This document shows positions 1 through 5,390 of a stretch of DNA of 5,390 bases, one piece after another. The DNA comes from Rhodospirillales bacterium (lineage in GTDB: Bacteria > Pseudomonadota > Alphaproteobacteria > Acetobacterales > Acetobacteraceae), in contig CAHJXG010000030.1 in NCBI GenBank assembly GCA_903644035.1, positions 1 through 5,390 of the forward strand, read 5' to 3'. Positions within the stretch are counted from its first letter, which is position 1. Each line of letters begins with the position of its first letter. A model generated the notes under the pieces. It was given only the letters and a program-made list of their open reading frames with translations, was not told the origin of the DNA and ran no database searches. Position numbers and translations under genes: made by a program.

Positions 1-1019
1 GCGCCGGGACGGGCATCCAGCAGCAGGTCGAGCACCCGGTGCGCCAGCAGCAACGGATCGGCGTCCGCGCGGTTGGCGATGGCGATCACCGCGACGCCCC
101 GCTCCGGCACCCGCAGGAACTCGGTGCGGTAGCCCGGCCACAGCCCGCCATGCCCCACGGTGCGGACGCCGCGATACTCGCGGACCACCTGGCCGCGGGC
201 GTAGAGGTTCATCGTCCCGTTGGCGAACGGCGCCTGGGTCGAGAGCGCCCCGGCCAAGTCCGGATAGGCATCGAGCCATCGGCTCCAGAGCGCCAGGTCC
301 TCCACGCCGGAGACGAGGCCGCCCTCCCCGTGCAGCGGGAAGGCGTGGGGCGCCCGCATCCAGGCGCCGTCGCGGCGGACGTAGCCGGTGGCGAGGCCGG
401 GCACGACCGCACCGACCTGCTCCACGAGCCGGGTGCGGGTCATGCCGGCGGGAGCGAAGAGGCGGCGGTCCAGAAGAGCGGCGAGCGGCTCCCCGCTCAC
501 CCGCTCGGCGATGCGGCCCAGCAGGAGGAAGTTGGAGTTGCTGTAAAGAAAGCGGCTGCCGGGCGCGAAGTTCAGGGTGCGCTGGCGCAGGATGCCGGCC
601 ATCAGCTCGTCCGCCCGCACCGGCTGGCCGAGGTCCGCGCCGCCCAGACGCATGATGCCGAGCATGTCGCGGATGCCGCTGGTGTTGTGCAGGAGGTGCG
701 CGACCGTCACCGGCGCTCCCATGTCCGGGACCTCCGGCAGGTGTTCCCGCACGTCGTCCTCCAGCCGCAGCCGCCCTTCATCCGCCAGCATCAGCACGGC
801 GGCGCAGGTGAACTGCTTGGTGACGGAGGCGACGCGGAACGTGGTGTCCGGCCCGATGGGCACGCCGAGTTCCAGGCTGGCCAGCCCGGCGCAGCGATGC
901 ACGGCCAGCTCGCCATCCTGCACCACGCCGACTGTGCCACCCGGGCCATCACTCCCGTGCAGCCCATCCAGCAGGCGCTGCACCCCGCGGGCGAGCGCCA
1001 GCCGCGCGAGGCCCGTCAC
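1..1019 (-). CDS. D-aminopeptidase-like serine hydrolase (peptidase family S12, beta-lactamase fold), 3' end cut by window edge
   Basis: The 339 visible codons encode a penicillin-binding-protein/beta-lactamase-fold hydrolase. The three active-site motifs are visible: SVTK at residues 65-68 (nucleophile Ser65, Lys68), YSN at 159-161 and HGG at 290-292. The HxG third motif in place of KTG, the GPGG near residues 25-28 and the KQFTCA stretch after the nucleophile resemble Ochrobactrum anthropi D-aminopeptidase (about 520 residues, motifs recalled near 62, 153 and 287). That enzyme removes N-terminal D-residues from peptides and amides. If the match holds, about 180 residues (the two C-terminal beta-barrel domains) lie beyond the left edge. 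The GTG start is chosen because GGAG lies 6 nt upstream and GTGA overlaps the stop of the peptide-binding gene, implying translational coupling. No signal peptide is seen, so a cytoplasmic site is inferred. Alternatives are an S12 esterase or a DD-carboxypeptidase-like protein; the fold is near certain, the D-aminopeptidase call less so. Confidence 0.85.
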   Translation of the reverse strand, partial: MTGLARLALARGVQRLLDGLHGSDGPGGTVGVVQDGELAVHRCAGLASLELGVPIGPDTTFRVASVTKQFTCAAVLMLADEGRLRLEDDVREHLPEVPDMGAPVTVAHLLHNTSGIRDMLGIMRLGGADLGQPVRADELMAGILRQRTLNFAPGSRFLYSNSNFLLLGRIAERVSGEPLAALLDRRLFAPAGMTRTRLVEQVGAVVPGLATGYVRRDGAWMRAPHAFPLHGEGGLVSGVEDLALWSRWLDAYPDLAGALSTQAPFANGTMNLYARGQVVREYRGVRTVGHGGLWPGYRTEFLRVPERGVAVIAIANRADADPLLLAHRVLDLLLDARPG

Positions 1020-2647
1020 GGCTCGCTCCGCCACAGCTCGGCCTGCTGGGAGAAGGGCTGCCCGGTGCCGTTCGGCCCGAAGCCGCGCAGCCAGGTCGGC
1101 ACCGCCTGCGGGATGACGGTGATGAACAGCGGCAGCGCCGGCAGGCGCTCGGCGTAGATGCGCTGCATGGTGGCCCAGGCGGCGCGGCGCTTGGCCGGGT
1201 CGAGCTCGGTCTCCGCGATGTCCACGGCCGCATCGAACGCCGGGTCGCTGAACCCGGTGAAGTTCGCCCCGCTCCAGTTGTTCGTCTCCGCCGGCACCAT
1301 GCCGGAACCCAAAGTGAGGCGCGGGCTTTCGCCGACCAGGCTGGTCCAGGTGTACATCACGAGGCCGGGGAAGGCCCGGCGCTTGGTGGTCTGGCCGAAC
1401 AGGGTGCGGGATGGCTCGGTGCGCAGCGTGGCCTCCACGCCCACCGCCTTCCAGGCGTTCTGCATGACGGCTTGCAGCAGCTCGTTCATCCGGAAGCCCG
1501 AGGCGGCCAGGAACTCGATGCTCAGGCGCTGCCCGGCGGCGTTGCGCCGTATCCCGTCCGCGCCCAGGGTCCAGCCGGCGTCCTCCAGCAGGCGGCGCGC
1601 GGCGGCGGGGTCATAGGGCACCAGCGGCACGGAGGGATCGAACTCCGGGTTCTTCGGGCTGACGAAGCTTGTGGCCAGCGCGTACTTGCCGCTGTACAGC
1701 CGGTCGTTGATGGCCCGGCGGTCCAGCGCCAGCAGCAGTGCACGGCGCACGCGCAGGTCAGCCAGGATCGGGTTCGCGGCGCTCGCGTCGATGTGGGAAT
1801 AGGTGAGGCTGGGAGCGTAGCTGTAGACGAAGCGGTCGGGGTGCTGCTTCTGCAAGGCCAGTGCCTGGTCGGTCGTCAGGTTGTTGTCGATGTCGATGTC
1901 GCCCGAGAGCAGGTTGGCCTGCAGCGCCGCGGTATCGCCGATGAAGCGCATCGACACCTGCCGGAAGCCCGGCGCCGGACCCGGCCAGTGCGGGTTGGCG
2001 GCCAGCGTGATGGTGCTGCCGGATTGGTAGCTGCCGACCACGAACGGGCCGTTCCACAGGCCCGGGTTGAGGGGATTGCGGTTGTACTCGGTCGTGTTGA
2101 TGTACTCGCCGGGACCGTGAGCCCGCTCGTAGATCGGCCCCTCGACGTGCTCCGGCAGCAGCTGGTCCCACTGCGCGTAGGAGCCGAGCACACGGTCCAG
2201 ATGGAGCACGGCGGTGTGGTCGTCCACCACATCCACGCTCCGGGCACGGGTCCAGGCGTTCGCGTTGCTGAACCCGGCGTTCGGGTCGCGCCCGACGCGC
2301 CAGGTGAACGCCACATCCCGCGCCGTGACCGGCACGCCGTCACCCCAGCGCAGCTCCGGCCGCAGCTTGATCGTGACAGCCATGCCCTCGCCGTCCCTGC
2401 GCGCCAGGCCGTTCTCCAAGGACGGGACCTCGGTGCAGAGCAGGCAGATCAGCTTGTTGTCGGCGTCATACGTGGTCACGGTGCGGGTGGCGAAGCCAAG
2501 CACGTAGCTCTTGATCAGCAGTGGGTCGATGGAAGGATGCAGGCTGGACGGGAACTCGGCGATGCCGATCACCAGGTTCTCACGCGCCTGTGCCGCGGGC
2601 GGAAGGAGCAGGACGGACGCGAGGGCGGCGGAGGCGAAGCGAAGCAT
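1016..2647 (-). CDS. Peptide ABC transporter periplasmic substrate-binding protein (solute-binding family 5, DppA/OppA type)
   Basis: This 543-residue protein captures small peptides in the periplasm and hands them to an inner-membrane ABC importer. The start at 2647 gives a clean signal peptide: MLRF, a hydrophobic core, and an AQA cleavage site near residue 21. A GGAG lies 9 nt upstream. An upstream ATG at 2662 and a 576-residue version from 2746 only add a polar, unrelated extension. Family 5 hallmarks are the RWGDGVPVTARDVAF block (about 100-114), the LLSGDIDI segment (about 246-253), and RRALLLALDR (301-310) followed by LLEDAGW (353-359). Length is usual for the family. The mature protein has exactly two cysteines, C68 and C71 in a CLLC motif, which may form a disulfide. 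It has no lipobox, so it is a soluble periplasmic protein. It is first in a minus-strand operon and overlaps the D-aminopeptidase-like gene by four bases. No permease or ATPase gene for this system is in the window. Peptide class is assigned by family; the exact ligand is unknown. Confidence 0.93.
   Translation of the reverse strand: MLRFASAALASVLLLPPAAQARENLVIGIAEFPSSLHPSIDPLLIKSYVLGFATRTVTTYDADNKLICLLCTEVPSLENGLARRDGEGMAVTIKLRPELRWGDGVPVTARDVAFTWRVGRDPNAGFSNANAWTRARSVDVVDDHTAVLHLDRVLGSYAQWDQLLPEHVEGPIYERAHGPGEYINTTEYNRNPLNPGLWNGPFVVGSYQSGSTITLAANPHWPGPAPGFRQVSMRFIGDTAALQANLLSGDIDIDNNLTTDQALALQKQHPDRFVYSYAPSLTYSHIDASAANPILADLRVRRALLLALDRRAINDRLYSGKYALATSFVSPKNPEFDPSVPLVPYDPAAARRLLEDAGWTLGADGIRRNAAGQRLSIEFLAASGFRMNELLQAVMQNAWKAVGVEATLRTEPSRTLFGQTTKRRAFPGLVMYTWTSLVGESPRLTLGSGMVPAETNNWSGANFTGFSDPAFDAAVDIAETELDPAKRRAAWATMQRIYAERLPALPLFITVIPQAVPTWLRGFGPNGTGQPFSQQAELWRSEP
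1026..1029 (-). promoter_or_regulatory. Ribosome binding site deciding the GTG start of the D-aminopeptidase-like gene
   Basis: GGAG on the minus strand sits 6 nt before the GTG at 1019, inside the last codons of the peptide-binding gene. It supports this GTG over another in-frame GTG five codons further upstream. Together with the GTGA overlap at 1016-1019 it indicates coupled translation. Confidence 0.6.
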
Positions 2648-2656
2648 GGGGCATTT

Positions 2657-2660
2657 CTCC
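2657..2660 (-). promoter_or_regulatory. Ribosome binding site deciding the start of the peptide-binding protein
   Basis: GGAG on the minus strand lies 9 nt before the ATG at 2647. The ATG just upstream at 2662 overlaps this site itself and would add five residues (MEKCP) before the signal peptide, so the 2647 start is preferred. Confidence 0.6.
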
Positions 2661-2664
2661 ATCA

Positions 2665-2714
2665 GCCCGCCATCCATGGCACGTGATCCCGCGGGCGGCA
2701 AAACCATGGCGGGC
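2665..2714. repeat. 9-bp perfect inverted repeat before the peptide-binding gene
   Basis: GCCCGCCAT at 2665-2673 is the reverse complement of ATGGCGGGC at 2706-2714, with 32 bp between the arms. The left arm lies about 5 bp from the ribosome binding site of the minus-strand gene, so in its mRNA the pair could form a leader stem, or on DNA a split operator. CCATGGC also occurs twice here, at 2674-2680 and 2704-2710. In DNA this GC-rich a 9-bp match can arise by chance. Confidence 0.35.
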
Positions 2715-2913
2715 CGTCCCGCTTTATGGGATGAGCGATGCTGCATGGAACATCGGGACGGAAGGTCCGGTCATCCCGGGCCGCCTGCCCTCGATCCGGG
2801 GTTATGTCATCATCTGCGCCGACCGCCGCGCGGTGATCCACCATCGCCGCCGCGACGACGGCTGCATTGAACCCGGCTCGCCGCCGAGTGGCGGATCACC
2901 CTGGACCCGCCCG

Positions 2914-2939
2914 GCATGGAGATTGCAACGCATGGAGAT
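2914..2939. repeat. 10-bp direct repeat GCATGGAGAT, 16-bp period
   Basis: GCATGGAGAT occurs at 2914-2923 and again at 2930-2939, separated by TGCAAC. It lies about 77-102 bp upstream of the sugar-binding gene start. It could be a tandem regulator site or a small duplication. A related GCATGGAA is at 2743-2750. No known binding motif is recognised. Confidence 0.4.
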
Positions 2940-2982
2940 CACGGTCGAAGGCCTCTCTGACTTGGATCTCTGTGCCCGATGA
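2932..2982 (+). other. Possible 16-codon leader ORF upstream of the sugar-binding gene
   Basis: An ATG at 2932 opens a 16-codon frame (MEITVEGLSDLDLCAR) ending in TGA at 2980-2982. A GGAG lies 10 nt before it, inside the first copy of the direct repeat. The stop falls in the loop of the hairpin at 2972-2990, the arrangement one would expect of a translated leader. The residues show no strong run of one amino acid, so classical amino-acid attenuation is not indicated. It may be chance. Confidence 0.15.
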
Positions 2983-2990
2983 CGGGGCAC
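2972..2990 (+). other. Leader hairpin just upstream of the sugar-binding gene
   Basis: GTGCCC at 2972-2977 pairs with GGGCAC at 2985-2990 around a 7-nt loop. It ends 11 nt before the ribosome binding site. There is no following T-run, so it is not a standard intrinsic terminator. An mRNA-stabilising stem or a leader structure is possible. The adjacent CAACGTTG (2994-3001) is an 8-bp palindrome. Confidence 0.35.
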
Positions 2991-3001
2991 CCGCAACGTT
3001 G

Positions 3002-3010
3002 AAGGAAGGA
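3002..3010 (+). promoter_or_regulatory. Strong ribosome binding site of the sugar-binding gene
   Basis: AAGGAAGGA ends 5 nt before the ATG at 3016. It is the best Shine-Dalgarno match in the window and fixes this start over the in-frame GTG at 3025. High translation of the binding protein relative to the membrane subunits is usual for such importers. Confidence 0.7.
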
Positions 3011-3015
3011 CGGAC

Positions 3016-3957
3016 ATGATCGTCGTGAACAGGCGCACTCTGCTCGCCGGCGCCTCCGCGCTCGGCCTCGGCATCCCCGGCGCCAGGGCAGCCACGCCGA
3101 CCCTCGCCATGGTGCAGATCAACCAGCAGGCGCTGTTCTTCAACCAGATGCTGCAAGGCGCGCAGGGTGCTGCCAAGAAGGCCGGGGTGACGCTCGACGT
3201 ATTCAACGCCAACGACAGCCCGACCGAGCAGAACAACGCGGTCGAGACCTACATCCAGCAGAAGGTCGCCGGCATCCTGGTGGACGCCATCGACGTGAAC
3301 GGGCTGCTGCCGTCGATCCAGCAGGCCGCCGCCGCGGGCATCCCGGTCGTCGCGGTTGACGCGGTGCTGCCGGAGGACGGGCCGCAGAAGGCGCAGATCG
3401 GCGTCGACAACGCCAAGGCCGGGCAGCTGCTGGCCGACGTGTTCCTGCCCTACGTGCAGGCGTCGATGGGAGGCCGCGCGAAGCTCGGCGTCGTCGGGGC
3501 GCTGAACTCCTTCATCCAGAACCAGCGGCAGAAGGCGTTCCTGGACGCCGTCTCCGGCAAGCCCGGCGTGACCATGGCCGGCGTGGTGGACGGCCGCAAC
3601 ATCCAGGACAACGCCCTGGCGGTGGCGGAGACGCTGCTGACCGGCAACCCCGACATGACCGCGATCTACGCGACCGGCGAGCCGGCGCTCCTGGGCGCCA
3701 TCGCCGCGGTCGAGAGCCAGGGCCGGCAAGGCACCGTCAAGGTGTTCGGCTGGGACCTGACGGCGCAGGCGATCCGCGGCATCGACGCCGGCTATGTCGT
3801 CGCCGTCGTGCAGCAGGACCCGGCGGGCATGGCCGCGGCCGGCATCGACGCGCTCGTGGCGCTCAGCCGGGGCGGCACGGTGGCGCGCACCATCGCCGTG
3901 CCGGTCGCCATCGTGACCAGGGCCAACGTCGATCCCTACCGCCCGGTGTTCAAGTAG
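3016..3957 (+). CDS. Sugar-type ABC transporter periplasmic substrate-binding protein (CUT2 class, RbsB-like)
   Basis: This 313-residue protein belongs to the type I periplasmic binding proteins of the ribose/galactose/fructose class and delivers its ligand to the importer encoded by the next two genes. The N-terminus has a twin-arginine pair (NRRTLL, R6-R7), a hydrophobic stretch and an ARA cleavage site near residue 25, so Tat export is likely. Family features are FFNQMLQGA (41-49), GIPVVAVD (108-115), GVDNAKAGQLLAD (129-141), FGWD (244-247) and VVQQDP (264-269). By eye against E. coli RbsB, F41, F42, D115, R171, D247 and Q267 fall on ribose-contact positions. N13, N64, R90, F164 and N190 of RbsB are replaced by A39, D90, A116, N195 and G221, which argues for a ligand other than ribose. 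It has no cysteine. It is first in its operon, with the ATPase gene 10 bp downstream. Class is confident, substrate unknown. Confidence 0.93.
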   Translation: MIVVNRRTLLAGASALGLGIPGARAATPTLAMVQINQQALFFNQMLQGAQGAAKKAGVTLDVFNANDSPTEQNNAVETYIQQKVAGILVDAIDVNGLLPSIQQAAAAGIPVVAVDAVLPEDGPQKAQIGVDNAKAGQLLADVFLPYVQASMGGRAKLGVVGALNSFIQNQRQKAFLDAVSGKPGVTMAGVVDGRNIQDNALAVAETLLTGNPDMTAIYATGEPALLGAIAAVESQGRQGTVKVFGWDLTAQAIRGIDAGYVVAVVQQDPAGMAAAGIDALVALSRGGTVARTIAVPVAIVTRANVDPYRPVFK

Positions 3958-3967
3958 GGCGGCACCC

Positions 3968-4702
3968 ATGCAGGCGCCGCTGATGTCGCTGCGCGGCGTC
4001 GGCAAGGCGTTCGGCTCGCAGACGGTGCTGCACGGCGTTGACCTCGACCTGTTCGGCGGCGAATGCCTGGGCCTCGTGGGCGACAACGGTGCCGGCAAAT
4101 CGACGCTCAGCAAGATCATGTCGGGCGCCAGCCTGCCCGACGCCGGCCGCATCCTGCTGTCCGGGGCCGAGGTCCGCCTGGCCGGCCCGGCAGAGGCGCG
4201 GGCGCAGCGCATCGAGATGGTCTATCAGGACCTCAGCCTGTGCGACACCATCGACGTCGCGGGCAACCTGTTCCTCGGCCGCGAGATCGCCCGGCGCGGC
4301 TTTCTCGACAAGGCGGCGATGCGGACGGAGGGCCGGCGAATGCTCGACGCGCTCGGCATCCGCATCCCCGACATGCGGGCCAAGGTGGCGCTTCTGTCCG
4401 GCGGGCAGCGCCAATCCATCGCCATCGCCCGCGCCGCCGCCTTCGCGCCCCGGGTGCTGCTGCTGGACGAGCCGACCTCAGCGCTCGCGGTGGCCGAGGT
4501 GGAGGCGGTGCTGGCGCTGATCAACCGGGTCAAGGCGCAGGGCGTCGCGGTCGTGCTGGTGACGCACCGGCTGCAGGACCTGTTCCGCGTCTGCGACCGC
4601 ATCGCCTTCATGTACGAGGGGACCAAGGTGGCGGAGCGCCGGGCCACGGAGACGAGCCTTGAGGAGATCGTGCAGCTTATCGTCGGCGGCGCCCGCCCAT
4701 GA
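3968..4702 (+). CDS. Single-domain sugar ABC importer ATPase (FrcA-like)
   Basis: This 244-residue cytoplasmic ATPase powers the sugar-type importer. All nucleotide-binding motifs are intact: Walker A GDNGAGKST at 38-46, Q-loop Gln87 in VYQD, signature LSGGQ at 143-147, Walker B VLLLDEP at 163-169 with catalytic Glu168, and the switch His200. CUT2 ATPases such as RbsA and MglA carry two fused nucleotide-binding domains in about 500 residues. This one has a single domain and matches the FrcA (fructose importer) layout, including GDNGAGKS, FLGREI (102-107) and ARAAAF, so it should act as a homodimer. The start at 3968 follows the binding-protein stop by 10 bp, with only a weak AGGGCGG (3956-3962) as ribosome binding site; a second ATG at 3983 is possible. 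The stop is linked to the permease start through a chain of overlapping codons. Confidence 0.95.
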   Translation: MQAPLMSLRGVGKAFGSQTVLHGVDLDLFGGECLGLVGDNGAGKSTLSKIMSGASLPDAGRILLSGAEVRLAGPAEARAQRIEMVYQDLSLCDTIDVAGNLFLGREIARRGFLDKAAMRTEGRRMLDALGIRIPDMRAKVALLSGGQRQSIAIARAAAFAPRVLLLDEPTSALAVAEVEAVLALINRVKAQGVAVVLVTHRLQDLFRVCDRIAFMYEGTKVAERRATETSLEEIVQLIVGGARP

Positions 4703-4710
4703 GCACATGA
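4699..4710 (+). other. Three-codon mini-ORF bridging the ATPase stop and permease start
   Basis: ATGAGCACATGA contains an ATG (4699) overlapping the ATPase TGA (4700-4702), two further codons, and a TGA (4708-4710) overlapping the permease ATG (4707). The two ATGA junctions could relay terminating ribosomes to the permease start, which has no clear Shine-Dalgarno sequence of its own. Confidence 0.35.
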
Positions 4711-5390
4711 CCATGAGCGCCCCGGCCATCGACGCGCCGCGCCGCCGCGCCGACTTCCTGCTGGAGCATGCGCAGGTGCTGTCCATCGCGGCGTTCTTCG
4801 TCTTGTGCAGCCTGGCGTTCGCGCTGGCGTCGCCGGTGTTCCTGACGCCGGGCAACCTGCTCAACGTGCTGCGGCAGATGGCGCCGATGCTGATCGGGGC
4901 CGTGGCGATGACGTTCGTGATCACCACGGGCGGCATCGACCTGTCGGTCGGTTCCATGGTGGCGCTGACCAACGCGCTGGCGGCGATCGCGCTGGGGGCT
5001 GGGGTGCCCTGGCCGCTGGTGGCCGTCGCCATGCTGCTGCTGGGCGCTGCGGTCGGCTCGGTGCAGGGCTGGTTCGCCGCCTACCAGAGGATCCCGTCCT
5101 TCATCGTGACGCTGGCGGGGCTGTCGATCCTGCGCGGGGTCGCCCTCCTGCTGACCCAGGGCTACTCGATCCCGATCACCGGCGCGCCGGGTTTCGTCGC
5201 CATCGGTCGGGGCTGGGTGCTCGGCCTGCCCATTCCCGCCGGGATCGCGGCCCTGGTGGCCGCGGCCGGCTACGTGACACTCGGCCAGACCCGCTTCGGC
5301 CGGCAGGTGGTGGCGGTCGGCGCGAACAGGGAGGCGGCGCGGCGGGTCGGCATGCCGGCGCGGCGCGTCGCGGCCTCGGTGTTCGCGCTG
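4707..5390 (+). CDS. Sugar-type ABC importer permease (RbsC/FrcC-like, BPD_transp_2), 3' end cut by window edge
   Basis: The 228 visible codons encode the inner-membrane channel subunit of the importer. After a short arginine-rich cytoplasmic N-terminus (PRRR, 11-14) come hydrophobic segments at about 24-45, 57-74, 84-99, 102-119, 131-150 and 171-191. Family hallmarks are TTGGIDLSVGS (73-83), IPSFIVTLAGL (129-139) and the cytoplasmic coupling stretch TRFGRQVVAVGANREAARR (195-213), which contacts the ATPase. Family members are about 310-340 residues, so roughly 90-110 are missing at the right edge. The start could be the ATG at 4707 or 4713, both in frame and neither with a strong ribosome binding site. 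Translational coupling from the ATPase gene is likely. It completes the binding protein-ATPase-permease order of the operon. Confidence 0.93.
   Translation, partial: MTMSAPAIDAPRRRADFLLEHAQVLSIAAFFVLCSLAFALASPVFLTPGNLLNVLRQMAPMLIGAVAMTFVITTGGIDLSVGSMVALTNALAAIALGAGVPWPLVAVAMLLLGAAVGSVQGWFAAYQRIPSFIVTLAGLSILRGVALLLTQGYSIPITGAPGFVAIGRGWVLGLPIPAGIAALVAAAGYVTLGQTRFGRQVVAVGANREAARRVGMPARRVAASVFAL

Larger units (their letters stand above)
2648..3015. promoter_or_regulatory. Divergent intergenic region carrying the control signals of both operons
   Basis: The 368 bp between the two divergently read binding-protein genes have no convincing coding content. Open frames run through it on both strands, but their translations are arginine/proline-rich, as expected from high GC, and match no family I recognise. 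Both operons must start here. A minus-strand TTCCAT-16-CATAAA pair (about 2723-2750) is a weak promoter candidate for the peptide operon; I found no convincing sigma-70 pair for the plus strand. The region holds an inverted repeat, a direct repeat and two hairpins (one at 2830-2850 with an 8-bp stem including one G-U pair and a CCACC loop). These could be operator or leader elements. No regulator gene is visible in the window. Confidence 0.7.

Noticed and set aside
39..1157. Long plus-strand open frame of 372 codons opposite the hydrolase gene
   Set aside because: Its product is rich in Arg, Ala, His and Gly without any recognisable domain, while the opposite strand encodes a protein with all S12 motifs. 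It is an antisense shadow caused by high GC.
1472..2686. Plus-strand open frame of 404 codons opposite the peptide-binding gene
   Set aside because: Low-complexity translation (Val, Arg, Gln, Gly) with no family features; the minus strand encodes a complete family 5 binding protein.
2662..2844. Minus-strand 60-codon frame upstream of the peptide-binding gene
   Set aside because: No recognisable product and no clear ribosome binding site; likely chance in GC-rich leader DNA.
2521..2982. Plus-strand open frame of 153 codons across the intergenic region
   Set aside because: It begins inside the peptide-binding gene, has an Arg/Pro/Gly-rich translation and no good ribosome binding site at its start. 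Only its last 16 codons are kept as a possible leader ORF.
2972..2990. Intrinsic terminator
   Set aside because: The stem is only 6 bp and no T-run follows; it sits immediately before a strong ribosome binding site, so it is described as a leader hairpin only.
2896..4212. Minus-strand open frame of 438 codons opposite the sugar-binding and ATPase genes
   Set aside because: Spans two well-supported plus-strand genes and the leader; the translation is His/Arg/Asp-rich and matches nothing.
4466..4500. Unusual D-loop (SALAVAEVE in place of SALD) as a defect in the ATPase
   Set aside because: FrcA-type ATPases commonly have AALGV or AALAV here, and all catalytic residues are present, so this is a subfamily trait rather than a lesion.
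4478..5032. Minus-strand 184-codon frame opposite the ATPase/permease junction
   Set aside because: The plus strand carries intact Walker B, H-loop and permease motifs through this span; the antisense frame is a shadow.

Overview
The window is very GC-rich, with third codon positions strongly G/C, and carries five tightly packed protein genes. The GC content, the Tat-like signal on one binding protein and the density of ABC importers fit a high-GC alphaproteobacterium, perhaps Rhodospirillales or Acetobacteraceae; this placement is inference. I see no RNA gene, mobile element or CRISPR array.

Left half (1-2647, minus strand): a family 5 dipeptide/oligopeptide ABC importer binding protein with a signal peptide is followed, through a GTGA start/stop overlap, by a serine hydrolase of the SxxK class (peptidase family S12). 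Its motif set (SVTK, YSN, HGG) and N-terminal half most resemble Ochrobactrum-type D-aminopeptidase. It has no signal peptide and runs off the left edge. The pair reads as a peptide uptake and cytoplasmic hydrolysis unit, with any permease and ATPase genes outside the window.

Centre (2648-3015): a 368-bp divergent intergenic region must hold the promoters and leaders of both operons. It contains a 9-bp inverted repeat next to the peptide-binding gene, a 10-bp direct repeat, a short possible leader ORF, and a 6-bp-stem hairpin just before the ribosome binding site of the rightward operon. I could not assign a confident -35/-10 pair.

Right half (3016-5390, plus strand): a CUT2-type (ribose/fructose class) ABC importer in the order binding protein, single-domain ATPase, permease. 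The permease is cut by the right edge. The ATPase has one nucleotide-binding domain, as in FrcA, rather than the fused pair of RbsA. The binding protein keeps only part of the ribose-contact residues of RbsB, so its ligand is probably not ribose. Its real substrate, and whether it is functionally tied to the divergent peptide operon, are the open questions here.
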